NCBI GenBank assembly: GCA_902763555.1
Contig: CACWSI010000009.1
Span: forward strand, 1-43,133
Direction: 5' to 3'
DNA: 43,133 bases
Origin: an uncultured Erysipelotrichaceae bacterium
Lineage (GTDB): Bacteria > Bacillota_I > Bacilli_A > RFN20 > CAG-826
Below, piece by piece: positions 32,676-40,794 of this stretch. Under the pieces are notes generated by a model. That model had not been told where the DNA came from, did not search any database, and worked only from the letters and a program-made list of their open reading frames with translations. The translations under genes were made by a program, and so were the position numbers. Position 1 is the stretch's first letter, and each line of letters starts with the position of its first letter.

Positions 32676-34589
32676 TTATTTTTCGACTTTAATATATCGA
32701 ATTTGTTCAATTTGTGGGACTTCTGCTGCCCTATTTACCATATTTTCATATATTTGGTCTCTTAAATCTTTAATCGCATCCGCTCGATTAAGAGATGGGT
32801 TTGGATAGAATGGACCATCGATGATTGAAACGAGTTTTGGCTTCTTTGGATTCTTTCCTGGTCTATATGTATTAGTGATAGAGAAGCAAGGAACATTTAG
32901 GTCAACTGGATATCTAAATGATGCATGTTTGAAGTTTCTTATTTTTGTATATGTTGGCCAGATATGTGCTTCTGGATAGATGGTAATAGAGGCTTTCTTA
33001 TCTTTTATATAATATTGAACTGAATCTAAGAATGGCTTGATATTTTCACTGTGATATGGGATTGGCAGTGCCCCTAACATTGAAACTATCGTTCTAACAA
33101 ATGGTATGCTTGTGGCTTCTTCGCCTACTAGGATGTAATTCTTTCTCGATAAGATATTTGGAGTATAAGCATCACCCATAGAAGTAGTGTGATTAGCATA
33201 TATGAAGTAACCACTCTTCTTATATTTCTTTAATATCTTTTTATTAACTATCTTTTGCTTATAAATAATCTTGTTCATCAACCAGATTAATGGTCTGACA
33301 ATTGTTCTTAATAAAGTAGAGAAAAATCTAAAGAAAATATTCTTATGGATATATTTATATCCAACTTTATTGTGTTTTGCGACAATACCGTTATTTGCGA
33401 AGTCATCGTTTATTTCATCTTGGTAATATCTTTTCTCTTGAGTTGTATAACAATCTTTTTTTGTATAAGAGAGAATCATGTTTCTCGTCTTTTCCATACA
33501 GTACTTTTGTTCGAACTGTTTTGTATAACCGAGATAATGTTTAGAACATTCTTCTTTTTCTTCAGGATGTTCAATCCAGTAATCAATTTTATTCGCTAAA
33601 TCTTCTGGAGAATCGTATTTGAAGAGATTCTTTTCACTCAAAGCAAATTTATTAGTCGCACTTCTCTCTGAATCAGATATTACTGGTACTAATCCACATG
33701 TAATAGCTTCTAAACAGGAGATAGCTTCAATTTCAATTTCTGCTGGATGGACATATAAGTCACATGAATTGATAACTTTCACTAAATCTTGTCTTGAATA
33801 AAACTTCATGATCGGTGGAATAATCCCTAATTCTTTTGAAAGTTTTTTCATGCTGTTTGCATACGGACCTTGACCAGCAAAAATAAGTTGAATATCATCC
33901 TTGTGCTTTGATAAAGAAACCGCTTTTATAAGCAACGGGTGTGTTTTTTCTTTTGAATATCTACCAATAAACAAGATATTAAAGTGATTGGCTAGTTTAC
34001 CTTTTCTCTCCAATTTATATTTCTTATATTGATGATTCACACCATTAGAAATGACATATGCGTTTGTCTTTCTTTTTATGACACGTTCAAAATATTCTCT
34101 AATAAAATCAGTTGGATAGTGAATAGCGTCGACATATTTATAAAAATGTTTATAGAAATTCTTATATGTAAGATTATTCGCTAGCGGAACATTCATTAAT
34201 CCGATGTGAGCTGTAAAGTTTTCAGCTTGGCAGTGGAACCCAGCAGTAACTGGAATGCCCATTTTTCTTGCCTCTTTTAATGTTGCTCTACCCAGGGCAA
34301 AAGGCATCATAATGTGAACAACATCAACACCATCTAATGCCTTTCGTATTATTTTCTTAGTTGGTTTAGCTAATACAACATTGTTTTTATGAACAAAGTA
34401 ATTGATGATGTAACCTAAATTCAGTTCTGGTACAACAAAATAATTATGGTTACCTTTTTTATCGCGATCCGCGCATAAGATTTTAACATCATCGCCTTGA
34501 GACGACATATATCTTACTAAATTCATACACGCGATAGTGGTGCCATTATTCTCTTCTCCTAATACATCCGCTACTACAAGTACTTTCAT
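32676..34589 (-). CDS. Fused GT4 glycosyltransferase and PlsC-type acyltransferase
   Basis: A 637-residue two-domain protein. Residues 1 to about 370 form a GT-B family 4 glycosyltransferase: MKVLVVADVLGEENNGTT, GFHCQAENFTAHIG, ISNGVNHQYK, ILFIGRYSKEKTH, IFAGQGPYANSM and EIEAISCLEAITCGLVPVIS (E-x7-E sugar-nucleotide loop). The second half (about 400-637) is a lysophospholipid acyltransferase domain with YANHTTSMGD (the NHx4D motif, about residue 465) and ITIYPEAHIWP (near 538). By family, the first half could add hexose to diacylglycerol and the second could acylate a lysolipid or the sugar. The exact product is unknown. No signal peptide is visible; it would act on the inner membrane face. 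ATG 34589 follows GGAGAG; an upstream GTG is less likely. It diverges from the XRE gene. Confidence 0.82.
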   Translation of the reverse strand: MKVLVVADVLGEENNGTTIACMNLVRYMSSQGDDVKILCADRDKKGNHNYFVVPELNLGYIINYFVHKNNVVLAKPTKKIIRKALDGVDVVHIMMPFALGRATLKEARKMGIPVTAGFHCQAENFTAHIGLMNVPLANNLTYKNFYKHFYKYVDAIHYPTDFIREYFERVIKRKTNAYVISNGVNHQYKKYKLERKGKLANHFNILFIGRYSKEKTHPLLIKAVSLSKHKDDIQLIFAGQGPYANSMKKLSKELGIIPPIMKFYSRQDLVKVINSCDLYVHPAEIEIEAISCLEAITCGLVPVISDSERSATNKFALSEKNLFKYDSPEDLANKIDYWIEHPEEKEECSKHYLGYTKQFEQKYCMEKTRNMILSYTKKDCYTTQEKRYYQDEINDDFANNGIVAKHNKVGYKYIHKNIFFRFFSTLLRTIVRPLIWLMNKIIYKQKIVNKKILKKYKKSGYFIYANHTTSMGDAYTPNILSRKNYILVGEEATSIPFVRTIVSMLGALPIPYHSENIKPFLDSVQYYIKDKKASITIYPEAHIWPTYTKIRNFKHASFRYPVDLNVPCFSITNTYRPGKNPKKPKLVSIIDGPFYPNPSLNRADAIKDLRDQIYENMVNRAAEVPQIEQIRYIKVEK

Positions 34590-34623
34590 AATCTCTCCGA
34601 ACACGAATAGATTATTCCTTTAT

Positions 34624-34651
34624 TTGAAAAAACCATATAAACTGATAGAAT
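34624..34651 (+). promoter_or_regulatory. Promoter of the XRE regulator gene
   Basis: TTGAAA (34624-34629), 16 bases, extended TGA-TAGAAT (-10 at 34646-34651). The start would fall near 34658, at the edge of the dyad described next. Confidence 0.55.
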
Positions 34652-34655
34652 ATTT

Positions 34656-34687
34656 TTCGTAGAATCACAATTCTACAATTCGTAGAG
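34656..34687. promoter_or_regulatory. Operator-like dyad and direct repeat
   Basis: GTAGAAT-CACA-ATTCTAC (34659-34676) is a perfect 7-bp inverted repeat. TTCGTAGA occurs twice, at 34656-34663 and 34679-34686. The sites lie over the predicted start of the XRE gene and close to the opposite gene, as expected for an autoregulatory XRE operator. Confidence 0.6.
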
Positions 34688-34697
34688 AAGATTTTTT

Positions 34698-35303
34698 ATG
34701 ACAAAAAGTACACGAGACATTAAAGAAATCATAGGCGGGAACATAACTTTTTTAAGAAAAGGGAAAAAGTGGACTCAATTAGAACTCGCTGAGAAAATGG
34801 ACTACTCAGATAAGGCAATCTCCAAATGGGAGAGAGGTGAATCCAGTCCAGATCCAGACGCTTTGCTTGCTTTAGCGAACCTTTTTGATGTCCAAATCGA
34901 CTTCTTCTTCCATGAGAACGAAGATGAACAAAAGAAGTTTGTGAAAAAGTCTAGTAAGATGTTTATCAACGGACTTCTCGTCACTATTTTGCTTTGTATC
35001 TCTGTATTCACCATCGCTACAGTTGTGTTTATGATTGCTTCATTAAGAGATATCAGTAATGCGAGTACATTCTGGATTGCCTTTATATATGCGATACCAT
35101 TATGTGCGATTATCGTGTCTATGTTTTTAAAAAGACGTGATTATAGGTTTGCTATGTCAATCAGTTTGTCTATTTTATTGTGGTCAATTTTGCTGGTTGG
35201 ATTCTTACAACTATTAATTAGTAATTATTATGCTTGGATGTTATTCCTTGTCGGGGTGCCACTAGAAGCTGCGATAATAATCTACTATTTCCTAAAGAAA
35301 TAA
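34698..35303 (+). CDS. XRE-family transcriptional regulator with membrane domain
   Basis: A 201-residue protein. Residues about 8-65 are a Cro/CI-type helix-turn-helix: NITFLRKGKKWTQLELAEKM then SDKAISKWERGESSPDPDALLALANLFDV. After a charged linker come four hydrophobic segments (about 88-112, 120-141, 148-172, 178-198), so the regulator is membrane-tethered. Such XRE-membrane proteins are common in Firmicutes and often control an adjacent envelope gene. Here the divergent neighbour is the glycosyltransferase-acyltransferase fusion, so control of glycolipid synthesis in response to membrane state is a reasonable inference. The dyad upstream is the likely operator. The ribosome binding site is weak (GAGAAG). 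Confidence 0.85.
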   Translation: MTKSTRDIKEIIGGNITFLRKGKKWTQLELAEKMDYSDKAISKWERGESSPDPDALLALANLFDVQIDFFFHENEDEQKKFVKKSSKMFINGLLVTILLCISVFTIATVVFMIASLRDISNASTFWIAFIYAIPLCAIIVSMFLKRRDYRFAMSISLSILLWSILLVGFLQLLISNYYAWMLFLVGVPLEAAIIIYYFLKK

Positions 35304-35307
35304 AAAA

Positions 35308-35349
35308 GGGCTGTTGAAAAACTATTTAGGTCGAGAGGCTCTCTTTTTT
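35308..35349 (+). repeat. Inverted-repeat/terminator element, right copy
   Basis: Immediately after the XRE stop: GGGCTGTTGAAAAAC (35308-35322), TTTAGGT, CGAGAGGCTCTC and eight T. The 15-base core is the exact reverse complement of 32659-32673. The GAGA/TCTC stem is short but the T run is strong, so it also serves as terminator. Confidence 0.8.
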
Positions 35350-35353
35350 TTAA

Positions 35354-35676
35354 AGGGGTGCAAATGATATTTGGAAATTAAACCAAGATGGAACTGCTAA
35401 ACATATTTAATCTGTTCTTAACATCGCTAAATGATTCCTCTAAAAGAAGGACTGTATTCAATCGTAAATATTAACCCAGATTTAAACGATACAATTGAAC
35501 AATTAAATTACAAAAACTTACTAAATAAAGAGCTTCAATTTTGTATTTCAAACAAAGAGAAAATTATTAGAGAAAGTGAAAAAATGTATACAAAGCAAAT
35601 TAATAGTGGAAAAGTCTATTTTTCCTATTGTAATTTCAAAAAGTTAGAGGAAACCAGAGACAATTATACTACGTAG
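35354..35676 (+). pseudogene. Remnant of a ToxN/AbiQ-family type III toxin
   Basis: The C-terminal part of a ToxN/AbiQ-like endoribonuclease, the toxin of type III toxin-antitoxin systems. Translation of 35354-35431 gives NDIWKLNQDGTAKHI, a TAA stop (35408-35410), then SVLNIAK. One base appears lost at 35429-35431, and the next frame continues MIPLKEGLYSIVNINP and LNYKNLLNKELQFCISNKEK to CNFKKLEETRDNY. The MIP motif, the LLxKELQFCxxNKEKI helix and the CNFxxLEE end are characteristic. The N-terminal half, with the usual start MKF/MEFYxIxxKYI, is missing, and no tandem-repeat antitoxin RNA is present. The remnant begins within a few bases of the right inverted-repeat element, suggesting a rearrangement cut it. 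The 81-codon open frame from 35431 is unlikely to be functional. Confidence 0.75.
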
Positions 35677-35715
35677 ATATGCATTGGACGCGTAGGCAAA
35701 AGACATTGATTACTA

Positions 35716-35745
35716 TGCCCTGAATGAAACAGGGCATTTTGTTTT
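35716..35745 (+). terminator. Intrinsic terminator after the toxin remnant
   Basis: TGCCCTG (35716-35722) pairs with CAGGGCA (35730-35736), then a T-rich tract. It also insulates the riboswitch operon from upstream transcription. Confidence 0.87.
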
Positions 35746-35776
35746 CTTTCGCGCGCGTTCCTATATGCAAATATGC

Positions 35777-35805
35777 TTGCTATTATTAAAAAAATAATAT
35801 ATATT
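35777..35805 (+). promoter_or_regulatory. Promoter of the riboswitch-surface-protein operon
   Basis: TTGCTA (35777-35782), 17 bases, TATATT (35800-35805). The predicted start, 35811-35813, is the first base of the aptamer. Confidence 0.65.
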
Positions 35806-35810
35806 TATTC

Positions 35811-35887
35811 TACGATAAAAGCAAAACTATAGTGATGTAGTGACGCAAAGCTATAGGGTCTTATTAAGATTGCCAGCTGCCGAAAAA
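35811..35887 (+). ncRNA. Cyclic di-GMP-I (GEMM) riboswitch aptamer
   Basis: The stretch carries the GEMM signature: GATAAAAGCAAAACTA, a short stem, AGTGACGCAAAGCTATAGGG, a small hairpin TCTT-ATT-AAGA, then TTGCCAGCTGCCGAAA. The GACGCAAAGC core, the GGGTCT step and the GCC-x-GxTGCCG end match class I c-di-GMP aptamers of clostridia as I recall them. It begins at the predicted transcription start and ends about 20 bases before the start codon of the next gene. No terminator hairpin separates aptamer and gene, so control probably works through access to the AAGG ribosome binding site (35895-35898). A 3',3'-cGAMP-selective variant is possible, because a few bases decide specificity. Confidence 0.85.
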
Positions 35888-35905
35888 GAAATTTAAGGTA
35901 GTAAG

Positions 35906-36886
35906 ATGGCATTAAAACAAGAAACATCAAGAAAGATTAAAATCGGCGCTGCATCTGCAATGTGCGTCTTTTCTGTTTTAGTTACAGTGACTGGTGTTTT
36001 AGCCTGGTTCTCCACCAATAAAGGTGTTAATGCAGATCATGGTAGTTTTAATATTGCTAAAGTCGATAGTGCTGTTACTGCTATCACAGTCCATGATTTC
36101 TATGGCTTAACCGCTGATGAAAGTGAATTTGGCTTCGATCCAACACCAAATCACACAATTGATTTAACTAATGAATCTGGTAGTGACTCTGGTGAATTTG
36201 CGATGGGTGGTTATTCCTTAACAGACCCGCATCATCCAGTCTTATTCTTATTCGCGGTTGATGGCACTAATGAAGTGATTAAATTAAAAACAGAATCCCC
36301 ATATTTAGCCCAAGCCATTCCAGAAGAAGATTATACAGTCGCCACTTATAGTGCACTTTCAACATACGAAGATGGGGCAATTGTTAAAGTCACCGCTGAT
36401 GAAAACAATTACAATACAACTACCTATTATCAATATCACAGTAGTGATTCAAGCTTTGAACTTACATGGCTTGACTTAAAACAAGAACACAATCCACTTA
36501 GTTCAATCGTGGTTTCATATTATTTATTATTCGAAGATGATCCAACGGATAACACTGGCACACATCAAACAAAAACAGGTGATTTAATGATTCCTAATGG
36601 CTTTGGTGGTGGTAGTACCGCTCAAACAAAGACCTATATGCCTGTCGCATCTAGTGATTTAAACGACGCTAATAGTTCAAGTTTCGTTTCATTTGATGCT
36701 AACGGTAATCCTGTTTTCAATAGAACTGCTAATTTATATCAAGGAAGTACAAGTGGTTATACCCACTTAGGTATAGTCATCGACTATCTTCCTGATTCAT
36801 TAGAATATATTTATTCTTTCTACCTCGGCCATATTTTCTTAAATGCTGGTCTTGGTTTTGATTGTGACTGGAGCATGGAGATTTAA
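35906..36886 (+). CDS. Secreted or anchored surface protein, AWF-type signal
   Basis: A 326-residue exported protein of unknown function. A basic start (SRKIK) precedes one hydrophobic segment, about residues 14-34 (MCVFSVLVTVTGVLAWFS). The small residues and the A-W-F end resemble the signal segment of TasA/camelysin-like proteins handled by SipW-type peptidases. The mature part is beta-rich, acidic and Ser/Thr/Asp-rich, has no cysteine except one near the end (FDCDWSMEI), and shows no catalytic motif. The c-di-GMP riboswitch sits directly upstream, and AAGG seven bases before the ATG is the ribosome binding site. One base separates it from the next, much larger surface protein. A role as a small partner or matrix subunit of that protein is inference. 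Confidence 0.72.
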   Translation: MALKQETSRKIKIGAASAMCVFSVLVTVTGVLAWFSTNKGVNADHGSFNIAKVDSAVTAITVHDFYGLTADESEFGFDPTPNHTIDLTNESGSDSGEFAMGGYSLTDPHHPVLFLFAVDGTNEVIKLKTESPYLAQAIPEEDYTVATYSALSTYEDGAIVKVTADENNYNTTTYYQYHSSDSSFELTWLDLKQEHNPLSSIVVSYYLLFEDDPTDNTGTHQTKTGDLMIPNGFGGGSTAQTKTYMPVASSDLNDANSSSFVSFDANGNPVFNRTANLYQGSTSGYTHLGIVIDYLPDSLEYIYSFYLGHIFLNAGLGFDCDWSMEI

Positions 36887-36887
36887 G

Positions 36888-39800
36888 ATGAATAAGAGAA
36901 CTACTAAGATCTTCGCTCTAACTTCTATGTCTGGCATCGGAATGGTGGCAGCTTTTGCTGCGACCATCGCTTGGTTCATGACCTCAATCAAAATCAACCA
37001 AATCAATGGTACTGGTTATACCGATGCCGCTTACTTTGCTTATGGTACAGGTACAGCAGAAGATCCATTTGGTATTGCTGATACTAGACACTTAAATAAC
37101 TTGGCCTGGTTACAATATAACGGTAACTTCGATAGTGGACATTTCTACTTCGAACTCGCTAACGATATTAATGCTGATGGTAGTGAATATGTCATTCCTC
37201 CAATTGGTACAGAATCTCACCCATTCAAAGGTGTCTTTGATGGTCAAGGCTACACAATTAGTAATATTAAAGTCACTAATGACTCATCTGAATTCTCTAA
37301 AAAACCACACAATATTTCATATTCACAATCTGACGCTGAAGTCGTGGGCTTCTTTGGTGTTGTTGGTAATTTAGAAGATGAAGCTTATGATTCACAAGTT
37401 AACTCCTTACACAACGTTACATTAGATAACCTCACTGTTGAATCCAAAACACAAAATACATTAATTGGTTTAGCCGCTGGCTATATCAACGCTGATATGA
37501 GTGGTGTGAAAGTTGGTACATCCACAATCAAAACACAAGGACAAGCCGCTAAAACAGCTTATACCGATAAATTATCCGACTATGGTCTAGTCGGCTACAC
37601 CACAAAAACAGGTTCATCTGGTACATTCGAACAAAGATTATCTCAATACTACAACAGTAAATCTGATGGTGATGATCCAGGTTGGGGTGGTTCTATCGCT
37701 ATTAAAGACTTATATGGTCGTTTAGATACAATGCGTAATAGCTATGCTCGTAGCCAAAGTTCTGGCACAGTTCCTATGGCTTATACTGATGTATACAACC
37801 CAGAAGGAGAAAGAATTAGTCATACCTCAACGAGAACCATTAGTACAGCATTATCAGTTTATAACGAAGATGCCACTAGAAATGGTGTGACATACAACCC
37901 TAAAGTTGGTGCACTTCAAACAAGGTATGGTGGTACCAGCGGTTATGAAACAGGTAGCATTTATTATCTTTCTGGTGGCCACTATGCTACAAAACAATAC
38001 CAATCTTACTATACTCACTCTGGCTTCCCAGTTACTGATGGCACTAACTACATGACTGTTACAGGAAGAAACATTTCTTCAAGCGACAGAATCATTAACA
38101 CAACAGATTCTTCTGAAGCTTTACTTTGGTCATACTCAAATAATAGATTGGTTACACAATATAATGGCACTAACTATTATTTAAGAAGATATAGCAACAC
38201 AGATTTACGATTAACGAATTCCACATCTTATGCTGTTTCATTAACAAAAGAAACAAGTGGAAATAAATTTAGATACATTTATAATGGCACACATTATTTA
38301 AAATTTAATAATGGTTCTTGGATTTTTGCAGAATTACCAACTTTAAGAACAGAACCAACTCCTGTTGCTATGCCAACGGAAACAATTCCAATGCCTTCTA
38401 TCCCAAAAGTGGAAGAACCAACAATTTGGAGACCGGCTTCTGATCCTGGTGCTGAATCTCATTACTATTATATTTACAGTGGAAATAACTACCTCAATTC
38501 CAATGCCGGTAACACCGCTAAAACTAATTCTAATGCAACAACTGCTGTTCAATGGCATCTTTCAGAAGAATTAGCTTCAAGTAATACAAATGTAACAATT
38601 CAAAATGCTAGTAATTCTCTTTATTTGCGTCTATACAGAAGCTGGGGTAGCAACACGCTTTCTACAACCGACACTTTATCAAATACCAACTCTAACAATA
38701 CTTACTGGAATGTAACTCAATCTTCGGGAACAAGTTACACAGTTCGAAACGCTGGCAGAACCACATACTTGAGATATAACAATGGTTGGGCACTTAGCGG
38801 CACCTCTTCTACTGTTAATTTTTATTCAGTCCACCAAGCATACGAAGATTGGCAAGCATATGATGTAAGTCAAGCGGAGTGGGGCCCATACGAAGCCAAC
38901 CAAGCTGCATGGGCAGCATACAATGCTTATGTTGAAGATAAGGAATCTTGGGATTTAGAAGTAATTGCTTATAATGCTGCAGTTCCTTTAACTTATGCCA
39001 TGGTTAATGAAGAATTACCTGATGTTGAAGGTCCAGACACTCATGTTACTAGAACTGAAACAGGCATGGAATATGGTGAACAAGACGTTACATACTTACC
39101 AATTACCACAAATGGTGCAAACGATTTAACTGCTAAAGAGACTAATACAGGCTACATCATTGGGGGATCCGTTTATGCTAATGCAAGCGCCAGTTATGAC
39201 AATGGTAAAGTCCGTGTCGCCTCTTTCTATACAATTGAGGATAACTTATATAACTACGATCAAAATGCAGGAGCATTTGAGGAAGATAGTGTTTGGACAC
39301 GCGACGCTTCTGGCTTACACCAAATCGATGATGAAGACAATGACTTTGTTAAGTATCTAGAATCTAAAGGCAAAGTTGAACAAACATTAAGTGGTGGAGA
39401 TAACATTTATGGTCTTCACTTTATGTCTGCCGCCATTAATAAGAACTATCTTGTTAATGCTAGATACGCCATGATTAATGGTGAAGAATATACTGATTAT
39501 AAAATGCCTGCTAATTCTATTAACTTCAACCTTAAAGAACAAGGCTATATCAACTTCTTTGCAGGTGCTTATGGTAATTTAAGTGGTGATCCAGTTACAA
39601 TTGACAGCTTCTTCTCTTTACATATGATCAAGAGAAATGGCACTGGTATTGATGACATTAATGAGATTGAAGAAGTCTATAGTGATGGTATTCCATACCA
39701 TTCATATATCTATAGATTCTCTAACGGTAAATATAGCATTCCATATTCAATTGATAAATATAATCCAAAGAAGGTTTACATCTTAAATACCAAAACACCA

Positions 39801-40748
39801 TTAGATGATGTTGAACATGGTGGCTATGCTGATGGTATCTATACTCAAATCGATCAAAGCACATTTAATACAAACTACAGCAGTTTCTCTAGTATTTTCC
39901 AAATGTCTTGGTTGAAAGATTATTCATACGCTAGTGGACAAAATGGTTTCCATGAAGCTTTCTATTTTGAAATTCCTACTAACCCAGGTGAATACGCATT
40001 AGGTACTGTTGCAAATAAGAGTTTCGGTGCTTACTTAATGTACCTTGATATTGCGGCTAATGCAGCTAATAAAGACCAAATTACTGCGTATGCTATTACC
40101 ACCTTCCAATCTGGCTTAAAATTCCCAGCGGGTATTGATTTCAACACTTCTGATGTCCAAGGCAATAATGGTGGTGAAACATTAGCGATTATTATCGTTG
40201 CAGGCTCATCTAGCTCTGGTGATATTGATTTCACCGTGTCTGGAACCACAATTACTTACGATGGCGATTTCGCCACACAATATGCTTATAGTGAGAAACC
40301 GGCATCAGGGGCATCACCTCCTGCTGCAGCGGATTTACCACCTTCAACTGGTACACGTGTCATATACACGCATATTTTGACGACGGATTATCTTGAATGG
40401 GATATTCAAGTTACTGAAATATTAGATGAAAATGGTGATGCTACTTCATCCACAATCACCTCCGTTAAGTGTGGTGGTGAACCAGTCACAGTGGAAGATA
40501 TTCCAGAATCATTTGTCCTTAACTCCATTAGACCACAAGTTAATAGCTATATCGCAACTTTCATCAGATTATCTGGCGAAAATGAATTCTCTATGGTTCC
40601 AACCTATGGTGGTGATGACTATAAGACTGTTTCTATCGCCATTGAAATGAATGGTACAACCTTAGAAGTCAGTGGTATCGCTACTGGATATTCCATTACT
40701 CTTAACGGTACCCCAGTGAGTAATAACCAAACATATCCATCTAACTAA
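36888..40748 (+). CDS. Giant surface protein with beta-trefoil-like and GLUG-like regions
   Basis: A 1286-residue exported protein, second in the riboswitch operon. Residues about 8-31 form a signal or anchor segment ending TIAWFMTS, like its neighbour. Residues about 52-131 (YGTGTAEDPFGIADTRHLNN, FKGVFDGQGYTISNIKVTN) match the GLUG-type beta-helix seen in Firmicute adhesins. Two lectin-like, beta-trefoil-looking regions follow, about 385-480 (NGTNYYLRRYSNTDLRLTN, NGTHYLKFNNG) and 520-650 (SGNNYLNSNAG, SNSLYLRLYRSWG, TTYLRYNNGWAL). A Pro/Glu linker lies between them. Then comes a Trp/Tyr-rich helical segment (about 650-695) and a long beta-rich C-terminus without LPxTG. Start ATG 36888 follows GGAG; a longer frame inside the upstream gene was rejected. 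An adhesin or matrix role is inferred. No terminator is evident before msrA. Confidence 0.75.
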   Translation: MNKRTTKIFALTSMSGIGMVAAFAATIAWFMTSIKINQINGTGYTDAAYFAYGTGTAEDPFGIADTRHLNNLAWLQYNGNFDSGHFYFELANDINADGSEYVIPPIGTESHPFKGVFDGQGYTISNIKVTNDSSEFSKKPHNISYSQSDAEVVGFFGVVGNLEDEAYDSQVNSLHNVTLDNLTVESKTQNTLIGLAAGYINADMSGVKVGTSTIKTQGQAAKTAYTDKLSDYGLVGYTTKTGSSGTFEQRLSQYYNSKSDGDDPGWGGSIAIKDLYGRLDTMRNSYARSQSSGTVPMAYTDVYNPEGERISHTSTRTISTALSVYNEDATRNGVTYNPKVGALQTRYGGTSGYETGSIYYLSGGHYATKQYQSYYTHSGFPVTDGTNYMTVTGRNISSSDRIINTTDSSEALLWSYSNNRLVTQYNGTNYYLRRYSNTDLRLTNSTSYAVSLTKETSGNKFRYIYNGTHYLKFNNGSWIFAELPTLRTEPTPVAMPTETIPMPSIPKVEEPTIWRPASDPGAESHYYYIYSGNNYLNSNAGNTAKTNSNATTAVQWHLSEELASSNTNVTIQNASNSLYLRLYRSWGSNTLSTTDTLSNTNSNNTYWNVTQSSGTSYTVRNAGRTTYLRYNNGWALSGTSSTVNFYSVHQAYEDWQAYDVSQAEWGPYEANQAAWAAYNAYVEDKESWDLEVIAYNAAVPLTYAMVNEELPDVEGPDTHVTRTETGMEYGEQDVTYLPITTNGANDLTAKETNTGYIIGGSVYANASASYDNGKVRVASFYTIEDNLYNYDQNAGAFEEDSVWTRDASGLHQIDDEDNDFVKYLESKGKVEQTLSGGDNIYGLHFMSAAINKNYLVNARYAMINGEEYTDYKMPANSINFNLKEQGYINFFAGAYGNLSGDPVTIDSFFSLHMIKRNGTGIDDINEIEEVYSDGIPYHSYIYRFSNGKYSIPYSIDKYNPKKVYILNTKTPLDDVEHGGYADGIYTQIDQSTFNTNYSSFSSIFQMSWLKDYSYASGQNGFHEAFYFEIPTNPGEYALGTVANKSFGAYLMYLDIAANAANKDQITAYAITTFQSGLKFPAGIDFNTSDVQGNNGGETLAIIIVAGSSSSGDIDFTVSGTTITYDGDFATQYAYSEKPASGASPPAAADLPPSTGTRVIYTHILTTDYLEWDIQVTEILDENGDATSSTITSVKCGGEPVTVEDIPESFVLNSIRPQVNSYIATFIRLSGENEFSMVPTYGGDDYKTVSIAIEMNGTTLEVSGIATGYSITLNGTPVSNNQTYPSN

Positions 40749-40758
40749 TGCATATCGT

Positions 40759-40787
40759 TTTACTTATAAAATAAATACGAGGATAAT
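40759..40787 (+). promoter_or_regulatory. Promoter abutting msrA
   Basis: TTTACT (40759-40764), 17 bases, GATAAT (40782-40787), then seven bases to ATG 40795. GAGG lies 13 bases before ATG, too far for a normal ribosome binding site, so a leaderless start is likely. Confidence 0.5.
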
Positions 40788-40794
40788 AAGCCAT

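Noticed and set aside
35431-35676. An intact 81-residue gene
   Set aside because: Homology to ToxN/AbiQ continues upstream across a stop and a frameshift, so this is a fragment of a decayed gene.
36843-36887. Longer start of the giant surface protein inside the upstream gene
   Set aside because: The signal segment and ribosome binding site fit ATG 36888.
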